A stretch of 64,000 nucleotides of DNA from Serripes groenlandicus (taxonomy: Eukaryota; Mollusca; Bivalvia; Cardiida; Cardiidae). The stretch spans positions 49,322,228-49,386,227 of the forward strand of contig JASEVX010000013.1 of the NCBI GenBank assembly GCA_031761405.1, written 5' to 3'. The notes below the pieces were generated by a model, which saw only the letters and a list, made by a program, of their open reading frames with translations, was not told the origin of the DNA and did no database searches. Made by a program: the position numbers and the translations under genes. This document shows, piece after piece, positions 1 to 13,255 of the stretch. Every line of letters begins with the position of its first letter. The stretch's first letter is position 1.

Positions 1-1
1 T

Positions 2-118
2 GCCGTCCAGTTGTTGAAGCCATCTTCGCGGTCAGACGCCGATGGTTTAATTTCAGCCGTAGAAATGCAATGGGTGCATGAAGAAGAGGTTTCAAAGAAA
101 TCGCAGCGTAGCAACTAA
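2..118 (+). CDS. Possible terminal coding exon, cut by the window edge
   Basis: The first ~118 bases are GC-richer than what follows and read open in frame 2 for 38 codons to a TAA at 116-118. The peptide is polar, with residues such as EMQWVHEEEVSKKSQRSN at its end. AT-rich sequence follows, with AATAAA-like strings near 290. That is the look of a last coding exon followed by a 3' UTR. A competing 26-codon open frame (frame 1, ending TGA near 90) cannot be excluded. No domain is recognisable and the gene lies mostly to the left of the window. No function is proposed. Confidence 0.35.
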   Translation, partial: AVQLLKPSSRSDADGLISAVEMQWVHEEEVSKKSQRSN

Positions 119-650
119 ACGCTTGTTAAAGAAAATACCCGTCCGTGATTTTTAAAAAAATCACCTCCCTTTGTAACAATATATATCTATAAAGCCTATA
201 AATAGCTTACGTCATCAAACAACAACCACTGAATGTCAGACGAGAATGCCGGTAAACCAAGTATTCCACAGCCTCAGATAAATTCATAGAATAAATCGAT
301 TAAATGATGGAGATACAGTTTTTCGCTGTTATCATTGCAGCAATAAATGTTGACGGTGTTCATAATTATTCACATGTTATTATTAAACATACTTTGTAAC
401 ACTATGTCAAGTTCGAATATGGGTCATATTGAATAACAAACTATGTCACTAGGACAAATTGAAAAGAAATCTTTTCAACACTCTGGTGACTGCATCTTTT
501 CAATTATAAGTCATTAATTCTAGTATAAAGAACTTTTCCCAGTCTAAAATCCATGACATTGAAACCAGTAGAAATATAAATATTTCCATTTATTACTCAC
601 AATAGGATTTCCAAATATTATTGGATGTATAAATTGTTTTCACATAAGAA
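119..650. other. AT-rich sequence without recognised genes
   Basis: AT-rich non-coding sequence between the possible terminal exon and the Harbinger relic. It holds one or two AATAAA-type strings (near 290), which would suit a 3' UTR if the upstream exon is real. Nothing else is recognised. Confidence 0.4.
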
Positions 651-2352
651 TAATGAAACCAGGGATAGATGAAGTGGACTATGTTAACAGAAAATGGTTC
701 CACTCTCTAAATGTACAGGTATATGAATAGATAATTATCAAACATATTTCAACTTTTAAACATTGTGTATTTTTAACAAGAAAAGAATAATCGTGTATTT
801 GTCTTTAACAGATGTAAACATGAGTGTATAAATATCACAAGCAGCTTAACAATTTGTTATGTGTATTTTGAATAAAATAAATATCCACTGTACTATAAGT
901 TTTGGTTTATTAATATTATATGTATTCTTCTCTACCCATATAGTCATATAGGTTAAAAAGAATTCACTGTTAAGGAATATATTAGCCATTAATTGGACAT
1001 TTGCACAGATTAATATATATCATAGGACAGTGGACAGTATGATATAGCTTCCAGCAAGTAATTTAACAATATATATCAACCTTGCAGTTTTAGCAATCAT
1101 GGAGCTAAACAAAATGTTTAATGCATTGCAGATGATATGTGACAACATATTTAGATTAATAAGTATGGTGGCGAAATGGCCAGGCAGCATGATGCAAGGT
1201 ATGGAGGGATTGCCAATTGTCTAATGAATTTGAAAATGGTAAATATTTATTATGAAAATGTTTTTACTAAGAAGAGAAGTGTTATTTACATTAAATCAGA
1301 GACATATAACTTGTATTTATATGTCTCTGATTATTATGTAGTTTGAATAGAATGTTAATATTCTTTGTTAATACACAAATACACATGCCACTTGTATGTT
1401 ATAAATTGATTCAAGTAACATTGTTTTGGTCGTTTACATGTAAATCAACCGATTCAACCCTCGTTTGTCACACTTTCGAAGCGTTTCCCATGTAGAACAC
1501 CATATATAATTGAAATGAGATACGTCTTACCCTTAAAATAATCCATAGAAAATGTGGGGTCATGCATTATGCAAGAAAGAACTCGCTCTGTGAAGATGAG
1601 GACCGTCCTTTTTACCACAATCCAGCTAGGCTGAAACTGGGTTTCCCTATCCTCTACTTTCACTTTCACACAAGGTCAAACTACCTAAAATTATCAAATC
1701 AAACAGTTCCAGTTCATCCTCTACATATTTACAAAGAATTTACACCCATTGTCACATATCCAATGCAGTTTGGGCCAGATGTACAACCATTTCTAGGCAA
1801 ACAAAGTTTTGTTTACGCACTACTTGGCTCAAGTAGATCAAAGGGGCCCGCGGATGTATTTAGCGTAATTTGACCTTTATCCCATACACCACAATTGAAG
1901 AATATGACTTTTAATATGTATTTCTCTTTTCAAAAGCCATTGGCTGTATAAAGCTTTAAATGCTTCTGCATATGTAAACAAGTCCATTGTTAATTTTAAT
2001 GCAACATTTTCGATTCTTGAAATCCCTGTAAAATTTATCTAATGACCCCTTTCCTGAATCCAGCTGAAGTCAGGAACGATTCAACGTAAGCCTGTTCAGA
2101 ACCAGAGTTTTAATCGAACAGGCCTTTGGCATTATGAAAAGGTGGTTCCCAGTTTTACACTTTGGGATTAGGTCAACTCCAAAAGTTGGTGTAAACTACA
2201 TAACATCATGTGTTGTATTACACAACAATGGGATTGACCAAGGAGATATTATGGATCATATGTTAGATGAAGAATTGGTAGTTGAAAATAGTGTTGTTCA
2301 AGGCAACACTGGTAAACAGATACAACTGCAAATAGCAAATAAGTTCCTTTAA
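651..2352 (+). pseudogene. PIF/Harbinger-type (HARBI1-like, DDE_Tnp_4) transposase relic, copy 1
   Basis: Scattered conserved blocks of a Harbinger transposase occur in order on the + strand. Near 665-725 is VDYVNRKWFHSLNVQV, matching the family's 'fvNRKgyHSiNvQ' block. Near 1130-1205 is an ICD...MVAKWPGS block, matching 'vAkWPGSsHD'. At 2040-2085 is MTPFLNPAEVRNDST. From about 2105 to 2352 a shifted frame gives the C-terminal RVLIEQAFGIMKR and CVVLHN motifs ('IEqaFGilKrRF', 'aCvLHNi'). Stops and frameshifts separate the blocks, and ~800 bp between the second and third block carry no transposase motif. In life this enzyme cuts and pastes DNA through a DDE catalytic triad; this copy cannot be functional. 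A 103-codon open frame at 1562-1873 lies inside and is not recognised. A second relic is at 46.6-47.0 kb. Confidence 0.75.
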
Positions 2353-2510
2353 TACCCTTTTACACAATTAAAGTATTTTTTATAGTATTCAACTTAACAA
2401 TTACACAATTTGCGCTGTGAGGTTATAATACTTAACCCTATAACTCATACTACAATTCTGTAGAAGACGTAATTCTGTAAGTCAGCATTGATTATGCACT
2501 TGTATAACCA

Positions 2511-3584
2511 TGCATTTGTTTGTTTGGACATTCAAATGCAATTTTTTAATTGTAGCTAATGACATTTGTAAAAATTCTTAAAAGAGAAACAGTTAACAAA
2601 GTCTCATATTCTCATAATGTGTGCAACTCAGTAAAAAGAAATCCACATGTCTGTGGTTGAAACATTTTAGGAAAAGGAGCTAATGTTCAACCTAATCAAA
2701 GTTTAAAGTACTCAAGTTGTGACTTAAACTTGCTTCTGACAAACACAATGCTCCACTGTTAATTGAATTTAGTCTCAGCACAGTATAATTTGTTAAAGCA
2801 GTACAATTGCTCAAATTCGCATGTTTCTAGTTTTGATCAGCTTTAACATAACTCATGCATTTGTTTGTTTGGACATTCAAATGCAATTTTTTAATTGTAG
2901 CTAATGACATTTGTAAACATTCTTAAAAGAGAAACAGTTAACAAAGTCTCATATTCTCATAATGTGTGCAACTCAGTAAAAAGAAATCCACATGTCTGTA
3001 GTTGAAACATTTTAGGAAAAGGAGCTAATGTTCAACCTAATCAAAGTTTAAAGTACTCAAGTTGTGACTTAAACTTGCTTCTGACAAACACAATGCTCCA
3101 CTGTTAATTGAATTTAGTCTCAGCACAGTATAATTTGTTAAAGCAGTACAATTGCTCAAATTCGCATGTTTCTAGTTTTGATCAGCTTTAACATAACTCA
3201 TGCATTTGTTTGTTTGGACATTCAAATGCAATTTTTTTAAATTGTAGCTAATGACATTTGTAAAAATTCTTAAAAGAGAAACAGTTAACAAAGTCTCATA
3301 TTCTCATAATGTGTGCAACTCAGTAAAAAGAAATCCACATGTCTGTGGTTGAAACATTTTAGGAAAAGGAGCTAATGTTCAACCTAATCAAAGTTTAAAG
3401 TACTCAAGTTGTGACTTCAACCTAATCAAAGTTTAAAGTACTCAAGTTGTGACTTAAACTTGCTTCTGACAAACACAATGCTCCACTGTTAATTGAATTT
3501 AGTCTCAGCACAGTATAATTTGTTAAAGCAGTACAATTGCTCAAATTCGCATGTTTCTAGTTTTGATCAGCTTTAACATAACTC
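2511..3584. repeat. 345-bp tandem repeat, about 3 units
   Basis: The string TGCATTTGTTTGTTTGGACA begins at 2511, 2856 and 3201, giving an exact 345-bp period. The units are nearly identical. The third unit carries an extra internal ~49-bp duplication (AACCTAATCAAAGTTTAAAG occurs twice near 3380-3440), so the array ends at about 3584. It is non-coding. The high identity points to recent amplification or homogenisation. Confidence 0.9.
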
Positions 3585-5029
3585 TAAAGAAAGTGCAACA
3601 TAATTCCGATCAATTTATGTCATATTCTTGAGTTTAAACGATGTACACAGTGATTATAGTTCAAAAAGTGATTTTCGATTTATTTGCTCCCCTGGCAAAA
3701 ATTGCGTGACCTTTTACACATGCGCAATACATACAGCAATTGTCGCATTTGTTTAAACAAAATTGCATCTGAAAGCGGTTCGGCAGGCACACAATGCATA
3801 CGCCGCGAACGAAACATCAGATAAAAAGAAGTAGAAATGGAAATAGAATGAAAGTAACCATTAAGCAAGGAAGATGGGAATTGTGGAAGAAGGATCTGAT
3901 CGTATCGAAAACAAACAGATCTGAGGAAAACTCTTCTCGTTCTAGGTGAGTATTTTGTTCGGAAGGTTTTTGTGTTGGTTTTGACAACTCCAAATGTCTT
4001 GTATGCCTATACGTATTGAAAATACAGCCCTCAACTTTAATAAACCCGATATTTATATAAACACAACTCGGTGCATCATTTATTTTGCTTGAAGTCGCTA
4101 TTTACTCTATCTTCACACACTAGTGTAACGTACACACGACATGTACAAACTCGAGGGCCCCCCAAAGGGGTAATTATTAACTCGCAACATGAACGTCGCC
4201 CCCACTTCCATGGACAATACACGGTCCCTGCTGCTTCCAAGTTTATGGATATAACTGTTGTAAACTACTGAGAGATTTATCTATGATTTGTTTCATTTAA
4301 TAGGACACCTGGTGCAACAATAGGTTTCTACCCCTCGAACATTCGACTCCGATGTTAGACTACCTAGCTGTTGTGGGAGAGCACCTATCTGCACGTAAAA
4401 CTTCTGTGAGTGTCAAGCATACATTTATTTAAGATGTTTTATTTCGTATTCTTATAGGATATGATCTGATAAATAATTTTGTCATCATAATAATTATTTG
4501 TGTATCCAATGAGTTATGCACTTTGATGCATATGTAGCAGACGCATTTCAAAACATTGTTGCAAAATAAGTAATTACTCATTAAAAAAAAAAAAAAATCC
4601 ACAAAGTGTTTTTCAGTAAGTCGACTTTAACTTATACAGCTTTTCCAGTGTTTTGCCTAGATTTTTTGTTCAGCCATCTGCTGCAGATTTATTGTATTTG
4701 GGAAAGAGTTAACATTCTAGAGACTACTTCTTGACTGAAACTTTGTCAGACAGTTTATCTGAATTATATATAGGTCAAGTTTGGATATGTGTGATGCTAG
4801 GTCAAATACTAAGTGAAATATGAGAAAGACATAGAAGCTGCTTTTCTGAATCTACAATGATGAAAACTTGTTTTCATGTTTTTCTGATCGCAAATGATGG
4901 ATATCTTTTTCAATAAATCGATATGGCTTGAACTATTTTTTTAAAGGGTCACAGAAGGAACATTTCTACTTATTTTTCTTGAAATCAGGATGAAAACTGA
5001 ACTCGTCAAAAAATAGTCATGGTGGTACA
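3585..5029. other. Intergenic region with one possible first exon
   Basis: No recognised gene. There is one weak candidate exon at 3848-3945 (listed separately). A poly-A run lies near 4584-4597. Fragments of the dispersed 'CAGCAGACG...AAAACATTGT' repeat lie near 4540-4580 and 4670-4690. An open frame of 66 codons at 4071-4271 has no recognisable features. Confidence 0.4.
3848..3945 (+). CDS. Candidate first coding exon (weak)
   Basis: An ATG at 3848 opens a frame of about 33 codons, basic and hydrophilic (starts MKVTIKQGRWELWKKD). It runs straight into an excellent 5' splice donor, TTCTAG|GTGAGT, at 3945/3946. No matching downstream exon was identified and no domain is recognised. This could be a chance match; the donor is the main reason for listing it. 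Confidence 0.2.
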
Positions 5030-5309
5030 AGTCTCATTATTTTCATGTTTGTTCATAGCAGACGACTTGAAACATATACTTTACCCGGTTATTATTAAGC
5101 CAATGTAGTGTTCAATATATGGTAAAAGGGAGAAATTCACTGCCCTACTAATGCAATGGTATTAATAGAGTTATCTATCTCATAAATAAAATACATCTTG
5201 GAATGTGCATTTTCATGAACAAAATAAAGAAAAAATGATGAAAATACATGTAGATCGTAATACTATAGATCAGTACATAAAGGTGATGATCGGGTCAATA
5301 TTGTCAAGC

Positions 5310-8300
5310 AATACCATCCCAAAAAATGCATAAACTCTTTTATTTCGACATGAAATATCTCAAGATGTCGGATAGGTACACAGGCGTCCGAATTTCTATA
5401 ACAACACAAAATGCAGAAAATCAAACAATACCTCGTCAAATACTCAAAAAGAATCTCTATATTGTATATACGCTATGATACAAATGATCGTAATTGTAAT
5501 TTGGGGAATCCCGCGCGTGTTACTATAAATAGCCCATATATACGTCTATATAGTGTAATGATAATGACAAGGTGTGCAACGACATCTTACCCACTTGCTC
5601 GATTCGGACAATAATTTCTGCAGAACAACGTCTAAACCGACCTGGTCCAAGGTAGCGACAGGTTCATAAATGATTTTTCCCATGATCCACCACATCACTA
5701 ATTTGTAGTTGTCCTGACCGCCATGCGCTGACGTCACACTAATCACGTTCCGTAGCGAATATTTAATGCTTTAGGTTCATGAATGATTTTTCTCATGATC
5801 CACCAAATCAATATTTGTCAACCGACCACTACGCCGGCATTTTTAAACATGTTCATATCTTTTGCCACATGTCTAAAGGGTATGAGCGTGTCCCTTCTAA
5901 TCAATATTCAAATTCAAATATATACGATCTTATTGTTCGTAGTGTTCATCGTAATGTTTATAAGGATTTAATTCAACTGTAATTCGTTTGATCCAAATTT
6001 GCATCTCCGTTTCGGGAACATCTTGTTAGCGTCATAATAATGATCAGTAACACAAACACATCAGCTATAACTGCAATTGTTCCTGATTATAAGTAGTATT
6101 TAAACTAATAATCGTCTGGAAATCGAGAGAAAACATACCTATATACATTTCTATCTTTTTCGAAATTCCTACCAATCATGTCCGTCATAAAGACTACACT
6201 TTTGTGTGTGTTGTTTTTGTAATGGGTTTTTATCTCGTTTTTAACATTATTATAGTCATTAAACCTCTATATGAATGAGCAATCTCTCCATTTGTCACAA
6301 TGGGTTTAACTTTGTTCAAAACTTAATTTTTATTTGTGTTTTAAAAGAGTCGGATACATCTATATCGTTGGATTTAGTTCATTTACATATTTGGAATTAG
6401 AGATGTCTATATGTATAAGGGAAATGGTTGAGAGCACGCAAACCGAACGTCAACTATTTGCTAACAAGAATATATATAAGTTCGCGCCTCTACACAGTAT
6501 TACTAATTATATTGCGTTCACAAAGTTTTTAGTTTTTAGTAGCTCTCTCTCTCTAAAAACATGAAGAAAATGGTGAAGGCTCTGTTTCAAAGACGTCACA
6601 AGCTAAAAATGTAAAACTTTTGTCAAAGGTCGTCTATATATATTTATATCAGGGGTAAGATTATTCTGACTATACTTAGATTATTGTCGTTCTTTGTTTA
6701 ACTAAATATTTCCCCCTTGCAGACGCATGTTGACGAAACCAAAGCAGATTTTTTTCATACACAATGTGACAAACGAGAAAAGCTCATACTAAGCACCTTT
6801 TCCACAAAGTGTTCAACTTTTCTTCATAGTTAAACTTACATCTAAAGATAACCGAGAGTAATTACTTTGCGACCATGTAAAACACATATTGTTTAGATTT
6901 CAATACAGATAACTTGGAGATATCGTTTTCAGAAGTCGTCTGTATGCGAAAAGACTACCGTAGAACATGTATATAAAGCGCTAACTGGTCCATAAATAAA
7001 TATGTGTAACTGTATTGCCTAAAATAGATCAAAGCGCCAATGGCACTGTAGTGGCGATCGTATGGAAAATACTGCAAAGTAACAAGCAGTATATCGGTGT
7101 AGGGCTTGCGATGACTCTGGTGCGGGTATATTTGAGAATGTATCAACCCTGCATCTTTTGACAGTAGAATAATGTTAGTTTGCCAGAATGTTGTCTTGGT
7201 GATTATTTAGTTACGTTCTGAAATTGGTCATGATGTGTTCAAAATTAGGCCATTCCAAAGTTATGAAAAATCTAGTTGGTATTCGATAGACTACCGTTTT
7301 AGCTCATTAGAATGGCTATTTGTAATCTAAATTGTTCGGGTAACCACATGTTTATCACCAGGTCGTTAGGCCATATTAAGATAAAATATATTTTACACTT
7401 TAGAAATGACTAAATTATCAAGAAAGGAGAGAAAACAGTATCCATTAGTTTGGTGTTTGTTTCAATGATGTCCGATATTAAACAGGTCTGTTCAATTTAG
7501 TCCCTTCACATTGCATGATTGAGGGTTGTCAGAGACATATAAACACAGTGTATTTATATGTATCTGAGGTTGATAAACTGCTCCGAATAATGTGAGTGCA
7601 AAAACAAACACAAAACATGCTTCAAAAGCACAATTTCACTATTTGCCAAACTGTTCAATTTATAAAAATATAGCCATATATTATAATGCTCGATCTCCAA
7701 ACCAAATTAGGCTACACTGTCAGCATTGATTGCTAATTGACACTAGAACGTGCAGACGTGTAAACATAACGTGTGAACACACTGACATCGTGTTAAACCT
7801 TTGTAAACCAGTCTTATCATCTAGACGCTTTCATATATTTAAACAACTACAAAATAAAGCGTTTATAATATTGAGATTTACAAACTCTTCTGGTTTTTGG
7901 TCTCGCGAGCTATTTATAGAACCTTTTTGAATTTCCAGATTTGAGTATCACCAGTGTTGCCGTTATTTGCAAGGCAGAACGCGCAATGATATTTATTATC
8001 TGCCAAATCATGACGAAGATAATATTTACATATTTTAACTCTATGTAGATAATGTCTCGATAAAACTCAAATATTAGTAACAATCCGGTACCAAAGTAGC
8101 ACTGACATAATTATTATTAATCACGTCTCTGCATTAATGATGGAACTATAACGGATGTGAGTAAATTAGTTTGCAGTAAGGAAAAAAGATATCAACCGAT
8201 TGTTCAAAACCGACTATGTAAATATTTTTCGTTGTTGTTGTTTCTGTTAGCATTGTGGCGATTGTCAAACCAATCGCCACAAAAATGACGACACGAAATT

Positions 8301-8470
8301 TCCACAGTATTTTACGTAACACATATTGTTTAGATTTCAATACAGATAACTTGGATATATCGTTTTCAGAAGTCGTCCGTATGAGAAAATAATATCGTAG
8401 GACATGTATATAACGCACTAACACCCACTGGTCTATAAATACATCTGTGTAACTGTATTGCCTAAAATAG
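5310..8470. other. Copy A-specific blocks and a short internal duplication; no gene
   Basis: Relative to copy B, A contains an additional block from about 5310 to 6640. It also has a second block bracketed by a duplicated ~150-bp sequence at about 6880-7030 and 8315-8475; both carry CATATTGTTTAGATTTCAAT and a closing TGTATTGCCTAAAATAG. In copy B only one such sequence is present (about 54010-54160). Either A gained this DNA by duplication or B lost it by recombination between the repeats. Open frames here, including a 136-codon minus-strand one at 8146-8556, span the repeat and have no domain. Confidence 0.6.
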
Positions 8471-11400
8471 GAAATGACGACACGAAATTTCCACAGTATT
8501 TTACGTTTCATTTCATTTGGATCATTGTACAAACTGGATATTCTCTTTTTCGGCAAATCTATTTGCTATTTTGATTATGCGATTCAAAGAAAGAGATTGA
8601 GTTAATAAAAACAAACAATGAAGAAAATAAGCTGACGCGTTTCTTTTTTACACACGGAAGTTTGTTTAAGGTATACATCACTCTAACGCCTCTATTTCTT
8701 ATTCGTTTCTAATGAAACATAAAATAATTGTTTAAAATCATCATTTTAAATGTTCCACCGACCTATGTGCAAGGTTAATGTCACTATAATGCGTTTGTAA
8801 ATCAAAGCACTCAAAGTGCTGCCAGACAAGGATTTACCGATCACATTTTTTATATCACATAAACTTCACAAGAAAACCTTGTTATGTCCGTTAATTGAAT
8901 AATATTTGAGTTAAATGCATTATATTTTATACAAAGAATGGGGATCTATCGCAAAAACTATTATTTGACTGGCGGTATTTCACAGAGGTCGTTGCATAGT
9001 TGACACACTTACTGCTGCATTAATCACAATGCGTGCTAAATTGTAGGGGTCAGTCTAGCATGGCTTTATACAGTCACAGTCACAGCTGCCTCAAAACAAT
9101 TGAGAATGTTAATTTTCCATAACATAGGTGACCCAATGCATGCACTGTATTTTTTCATTTCAAATTATCAATAAATGTGAATATTCAATGAGCAGGTTGT
9201 AGAAGTTGTTGATCTGAAGGTACTTATAGATCGGTCGGTGGCACTTTTTACTCTGTAGTGTTTTACACGATACACAATTTCTATTGATAATTATACCTTC
9301 CTATCCATTTCGCACCACGATGCGAATTTATTTTGAAATTATAAACATGAGGGCCGTGTTGTGTATGTGTACATCATTAACTGAAGAAACAGCTGAATAG
9401 CTTAGTAGAATATTAAATACTACAAAGATTAACATGAAATGCATGGGTTATATAGAAATAGTTTACACTAAGAGGCGTCGTTTTCAGTGGATACACTTTC
9501 ATTCATGCGTTCATTTGTTAAGACAATATACACACTACTCCCCCCCTTCAAATGTTCAGTCATCAATTCAAATTGAATTTTGAAATCGCCATCATAATAC
9601 ACATGATAAACATATGCACATTCTGCTTTAATTATTTCCGATCGTGACTAGCCATTAGTTCGAATGTCCACGATGACATAATTAACATAATCATTATCAT
9701 TTATAGCGTTACAAAATCCTAAACTCGTCGCCATTGTGTTGTGTATGTTTACAACATCAAATGATTGAACAACCATATAGCTTGCCACAATATTCAAAAC
9801 TACAAAGATTTACATGGAATACATAGGTTACATTGAAATATGTTACACTAAGAGGCGTGGCTTTGGGAGTATATACTTTCATTCATGAGTTACTAAGTTA
9901 AGACAATATACACAGCACTCTCCCATTTCAAATGTAAAGTCATCAATTCAAATTCAATTTTGAAATCGCAATCATAACTACACCTGCGGAAAGTATGCAC
10001 ATACTGCTTTCATTTGTTCAGTGTGTGATTGACATCTGTAAAAAGTATGCACATACTGATTTATTTTGGCAATGCATGTTGCGCGTAAGCATGTCATGTT
10101 GACGGCGTAGAAATACATTTTATTTTCATATGCTAACAAGTTACCGCATTTTGATTTTTAGAGAAGAACTATTTGGCGGTTCGAAAGAACCGACATGGGT
10201 ATTAGCTAGCAACAGTCTATTCATTTGTAAAAAAATATCCCACAGATCATTTATTTTCATTGACATTACATACGATCTGCAACTACCAAGGCATCTCTCT
10301 GAACTCGAGATGGTGTTCAGAAAAGGAAAACTGATATAGAAAGACAGATGTGAAATAATTCAATGCCGATATTGTAAAAAACTAGTCTAGATTCCAGTCT
10401 CAAAATGATGAGTGTCTCTGGATTTCGACTACTATAGCAATTGGCTCTAACATGCCCCATGCTAAAAACGATGTTATCGCTCTAGACTTTCATTTGTAAA
10501 TAGAAATTATCACACGGCATAAACAGTTTCGGTGTCAAGAAAGCATCAACTGGTTCGCGTTTTACAGAACTATGTAAGAGTTTAATTTCATAGAGACTAT
10601 TATACGCCTGCATGAAACGACGTCATCGCTTTTAGAATTTTCATTTGTAAACGGAATGATTTCATACTTCAAACACAGGTGTATTATAAAAAAAGCTTGA
10701 ATGTGTTTTAGTTTCAACGACCAAGGTCAGACTACACGGCCGATGTAGTTGATCCTGATTAAAAACAATTAGCAAATTACTTACGTTTGTTATCGCAAAG
10801 CGGCGCTTATCTTAAGAGCGTTAATCTCTGAATTAGTCAACTGTATTGCGAGAGCTGTCGATATTGCTCCCTTTTCATTGCTAAATCTCAAAAACTATAT
10901 TAAATGTCATGCTGTTGATCTCGATGAGATGATTTTATTAAAACCAACAATACCCAAAGTAACGCGGGAGACATTGCATGAGCAAGACCAAATTGAGCCT
11001 CCTAATATAAGCGTGGTCGCGTAATGTTAATTTTAATCATTTCTAACAGGCTGACACATTTTGGCATATCTAGAGCAGAGGACTTTTCAAAACATCTTGG
11101 GCAAGGGAAAATGCTTTTTCTACTATTGGGATAACGTTGTAAACTGTATTCAATTATCTTACATTTTTATAGAGACACCTGTCAGAGTGTTTAGCGTTGA
11201 TTGTTTCAAAATTGTCTGTAGCAAGATTTGGTGTATGTTAGATAACCGTGATACACACGGCGTTTAAGAAATTCTAAATTTCCTAGAATGATAATGTTTT
11301 CATTCCTATTGCAAAATTAAATGTAAAACTTTTGAGGGTTACAAGTTATTTTTATGCTCAGATTTGTTCATAGCAGACAGCTCTTAATATATAATATATA

Positions 11401-12351
11401 CTATTATTCTAAAGCCAATATTTACCTAACATTTACCCTAATCCTGATAAACATTGGTATGGCAATCACGCATTCTTATGAATTAAAATTACTTTCGTGT
11501 CAGTAAGCTTTTATATATGTTCGATAAGCACATCACATATTTGATAAAAATACATGTACATCGTTAAATTATACATATGTGCACAAAGGTCGGGATTAAG
11601 ACAATTGTGTGAAGCTATTCCATCACAATACCCGAATACATCTACTTGTGTTGTCCATGATTTGTTGCCTGTATTGGTACTGAAACGCGTCGTATGATCG
11701 TCTTTGTCTTTGTATGTCCGTAACGCTAACATTTAGTGATTTATTATAATATAACATAGTGTTGATTCGAAAAGTCTTCAATATAGTGTTGTTTGACAAC
11801 AGCAATAATACGACAATGTACGGTGCATTATTTCTCGTAGTGAACCTCGCAAAGCTAAAATATAATAATAAAACGAAATTCGAACCGGCAGCCTTTTTTG
11901 GTTCCGTACTTCTTAGTCTAATTTCAAATTAGGTTTAACTTATGTATTTTCAACGCACAAAATGTATAATATTATATAGCATTCACTCTGACTTTTCTAT
12001 TAAAAGTTTTATGTAACATCATGTCCTAAAATAGAAATTGACGACATGTAAATTCCAATGTTCCAACCTTGTATGTCTATTTACCTTGACATGTCTATTT
12101 GTTATTATTTATTGACATTTTTACCTTCTTAATGAATTGAGAAAACACTTTAAAACATGAGTTTGTAATTTCGTGCATATGGTTTAATTAATCCATATTG
12201 TGTTCATGAAAACAAACAATGAAGAAATTGTGTGACACTTTTCTTTTTATACCTGGAAGTAAGTAATGGTAAGATATGTTTATTATGTTGTAAATGAGAT
12301 ATCTACTAAGGGGTTTACATTATTCTGTCGTATTTGCTATGATAGTTGACC
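8471..12351. other. Non-coding flank within duplication A, with a local ~390-bp tandem duplication
   Basis: No gene is recognised; the sequence is shared with 54.2-57.68 kb. Within it, about 9330-9630 and 9725-10010 are diverged direct copies (GTGTTGTGTATGT..., AAGAGGCG, CATCAATTCAAATT, TGCACATACTGC). Copy B keeps only one, partly deleted version (about 55170-55330). This is a difference that arose after the large duplication, or an older repeat lost from B. Confidence 0.55.
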
Positions 12352-13041
12352 GCCGTGTGTGCGTGTGTGCGTGCGTGCGAGCGTGCGTCAAAGTTTTGCT
12401 TCAAACAACTTCAACTACCTAACCACTTGGCCAACTGGGATGAAACTTCATAGGAACTTCCTCTTCATGTTCTCTCCCAAATTCCTTCATTTTTATTTGA
12501 TCTTTGCGCAATTCTGGTTTCCATGGCAACCGAAAGAAAAAAACAGTGAAAACTTAAAGAAAATCTTCTCCGAAAGAGTCGGGCCGATTTTCAAATAATT
12601 TTGTAGAAATGTTCTTTGGATGACCCTCTATCAGATACCTTCAAGCCATATTGATAGATCCAAAAACATGACCGCCAGGGGGGGGGGGGGCCATTTTGCA
12701 GTTTATGGTTATATATATTGAAAGCTTAAAACCACTTCTCCGACTAGAGTATCTGGACGATTTTCAAATACTTAGTAGAAATGTTCCTTGGCTTACTCTC
12801 TTTCAGATTCCACCAAGTTATGTTGATTGGTATCAAAATATCGCTTAAGTGAACATTTTAAAAATCTTCTCCTCCCAAACTATTCGGCCGATTTTCAAAC
12901 AAATTTTCAGAAATGTTCCCTGAGCGATACCTTCAAGATATTGGTATAAACACTTGGCCACCAGGAGGCGGCGCTGTTTGGAGATTCAAATTTTGCTTAA
13001 TGGCAGTGGAGCGATACTGGCCCTATTGGGCCTCTTGTTTT
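12352..13041 (-). mobile_element. Reverse-oriented copy of the ~165-bp-unit hairpin-ended element (copy in duplication A)
   Basis: Read on the minus strand, this matches the elements at 24.63-28.40 and 31.74-33.67 kb. The right end AACAAGAGGCCCAATAGGGCC corresponds to their AACAAGAGGGCCATGATGGC start. Internally are diverged units with the reverse of CAAGGAACATTTCTACAAAA and of TGGCGGCCATGTTT. The left end is a GTGTGCGTGCGTGCGAGCGT tract, the reverse of their ACGCACGACG tail. The usual AGCTCACCTGAG terminal string is missing, so the end is truncated or diverged. It contains a G run (near 12678-12691) and a C run (13053-13071), both prone to length variation. The same insertion in copy B (57.69-58.37 kb) shows it predates the duplication. 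Confidence 0.75.
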
Positions 13042-13255
13042 TTACGCTCCCGCCCCCCCCCCCCCCCCCCCACCCCCCAACCCCCCTCCCCAACAAAATA
13101 CAAACATTTGTAGAATACTTTCCTGTTGTTGTTATTTAACATAATTATGCAATGAATAGCAACTACTGTACATACATATCGGAATATATGGCTGTTAAAT
13201 GCTAAGGTTAGACCCGTCATTTCTTTGCAACAATATGATGTGCACTAACTTACAT

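Noticed and set aside
1562..1873. 103-codon frame inside the Harbinger relic region
   Set aside because: No recognisable domain, overlaps an opposite-strand frame; kept only as a remark.
8146..8556. 136-codon minus-strand frame
   Set aside because: Spans a local duplicated sequence, repeats its own peptide, and is not open in copy B.
13053..13071. Proline-rich peptide across the C run
   Set aside because: A homopolymer in a mobile element; absent or different in length in copy B.
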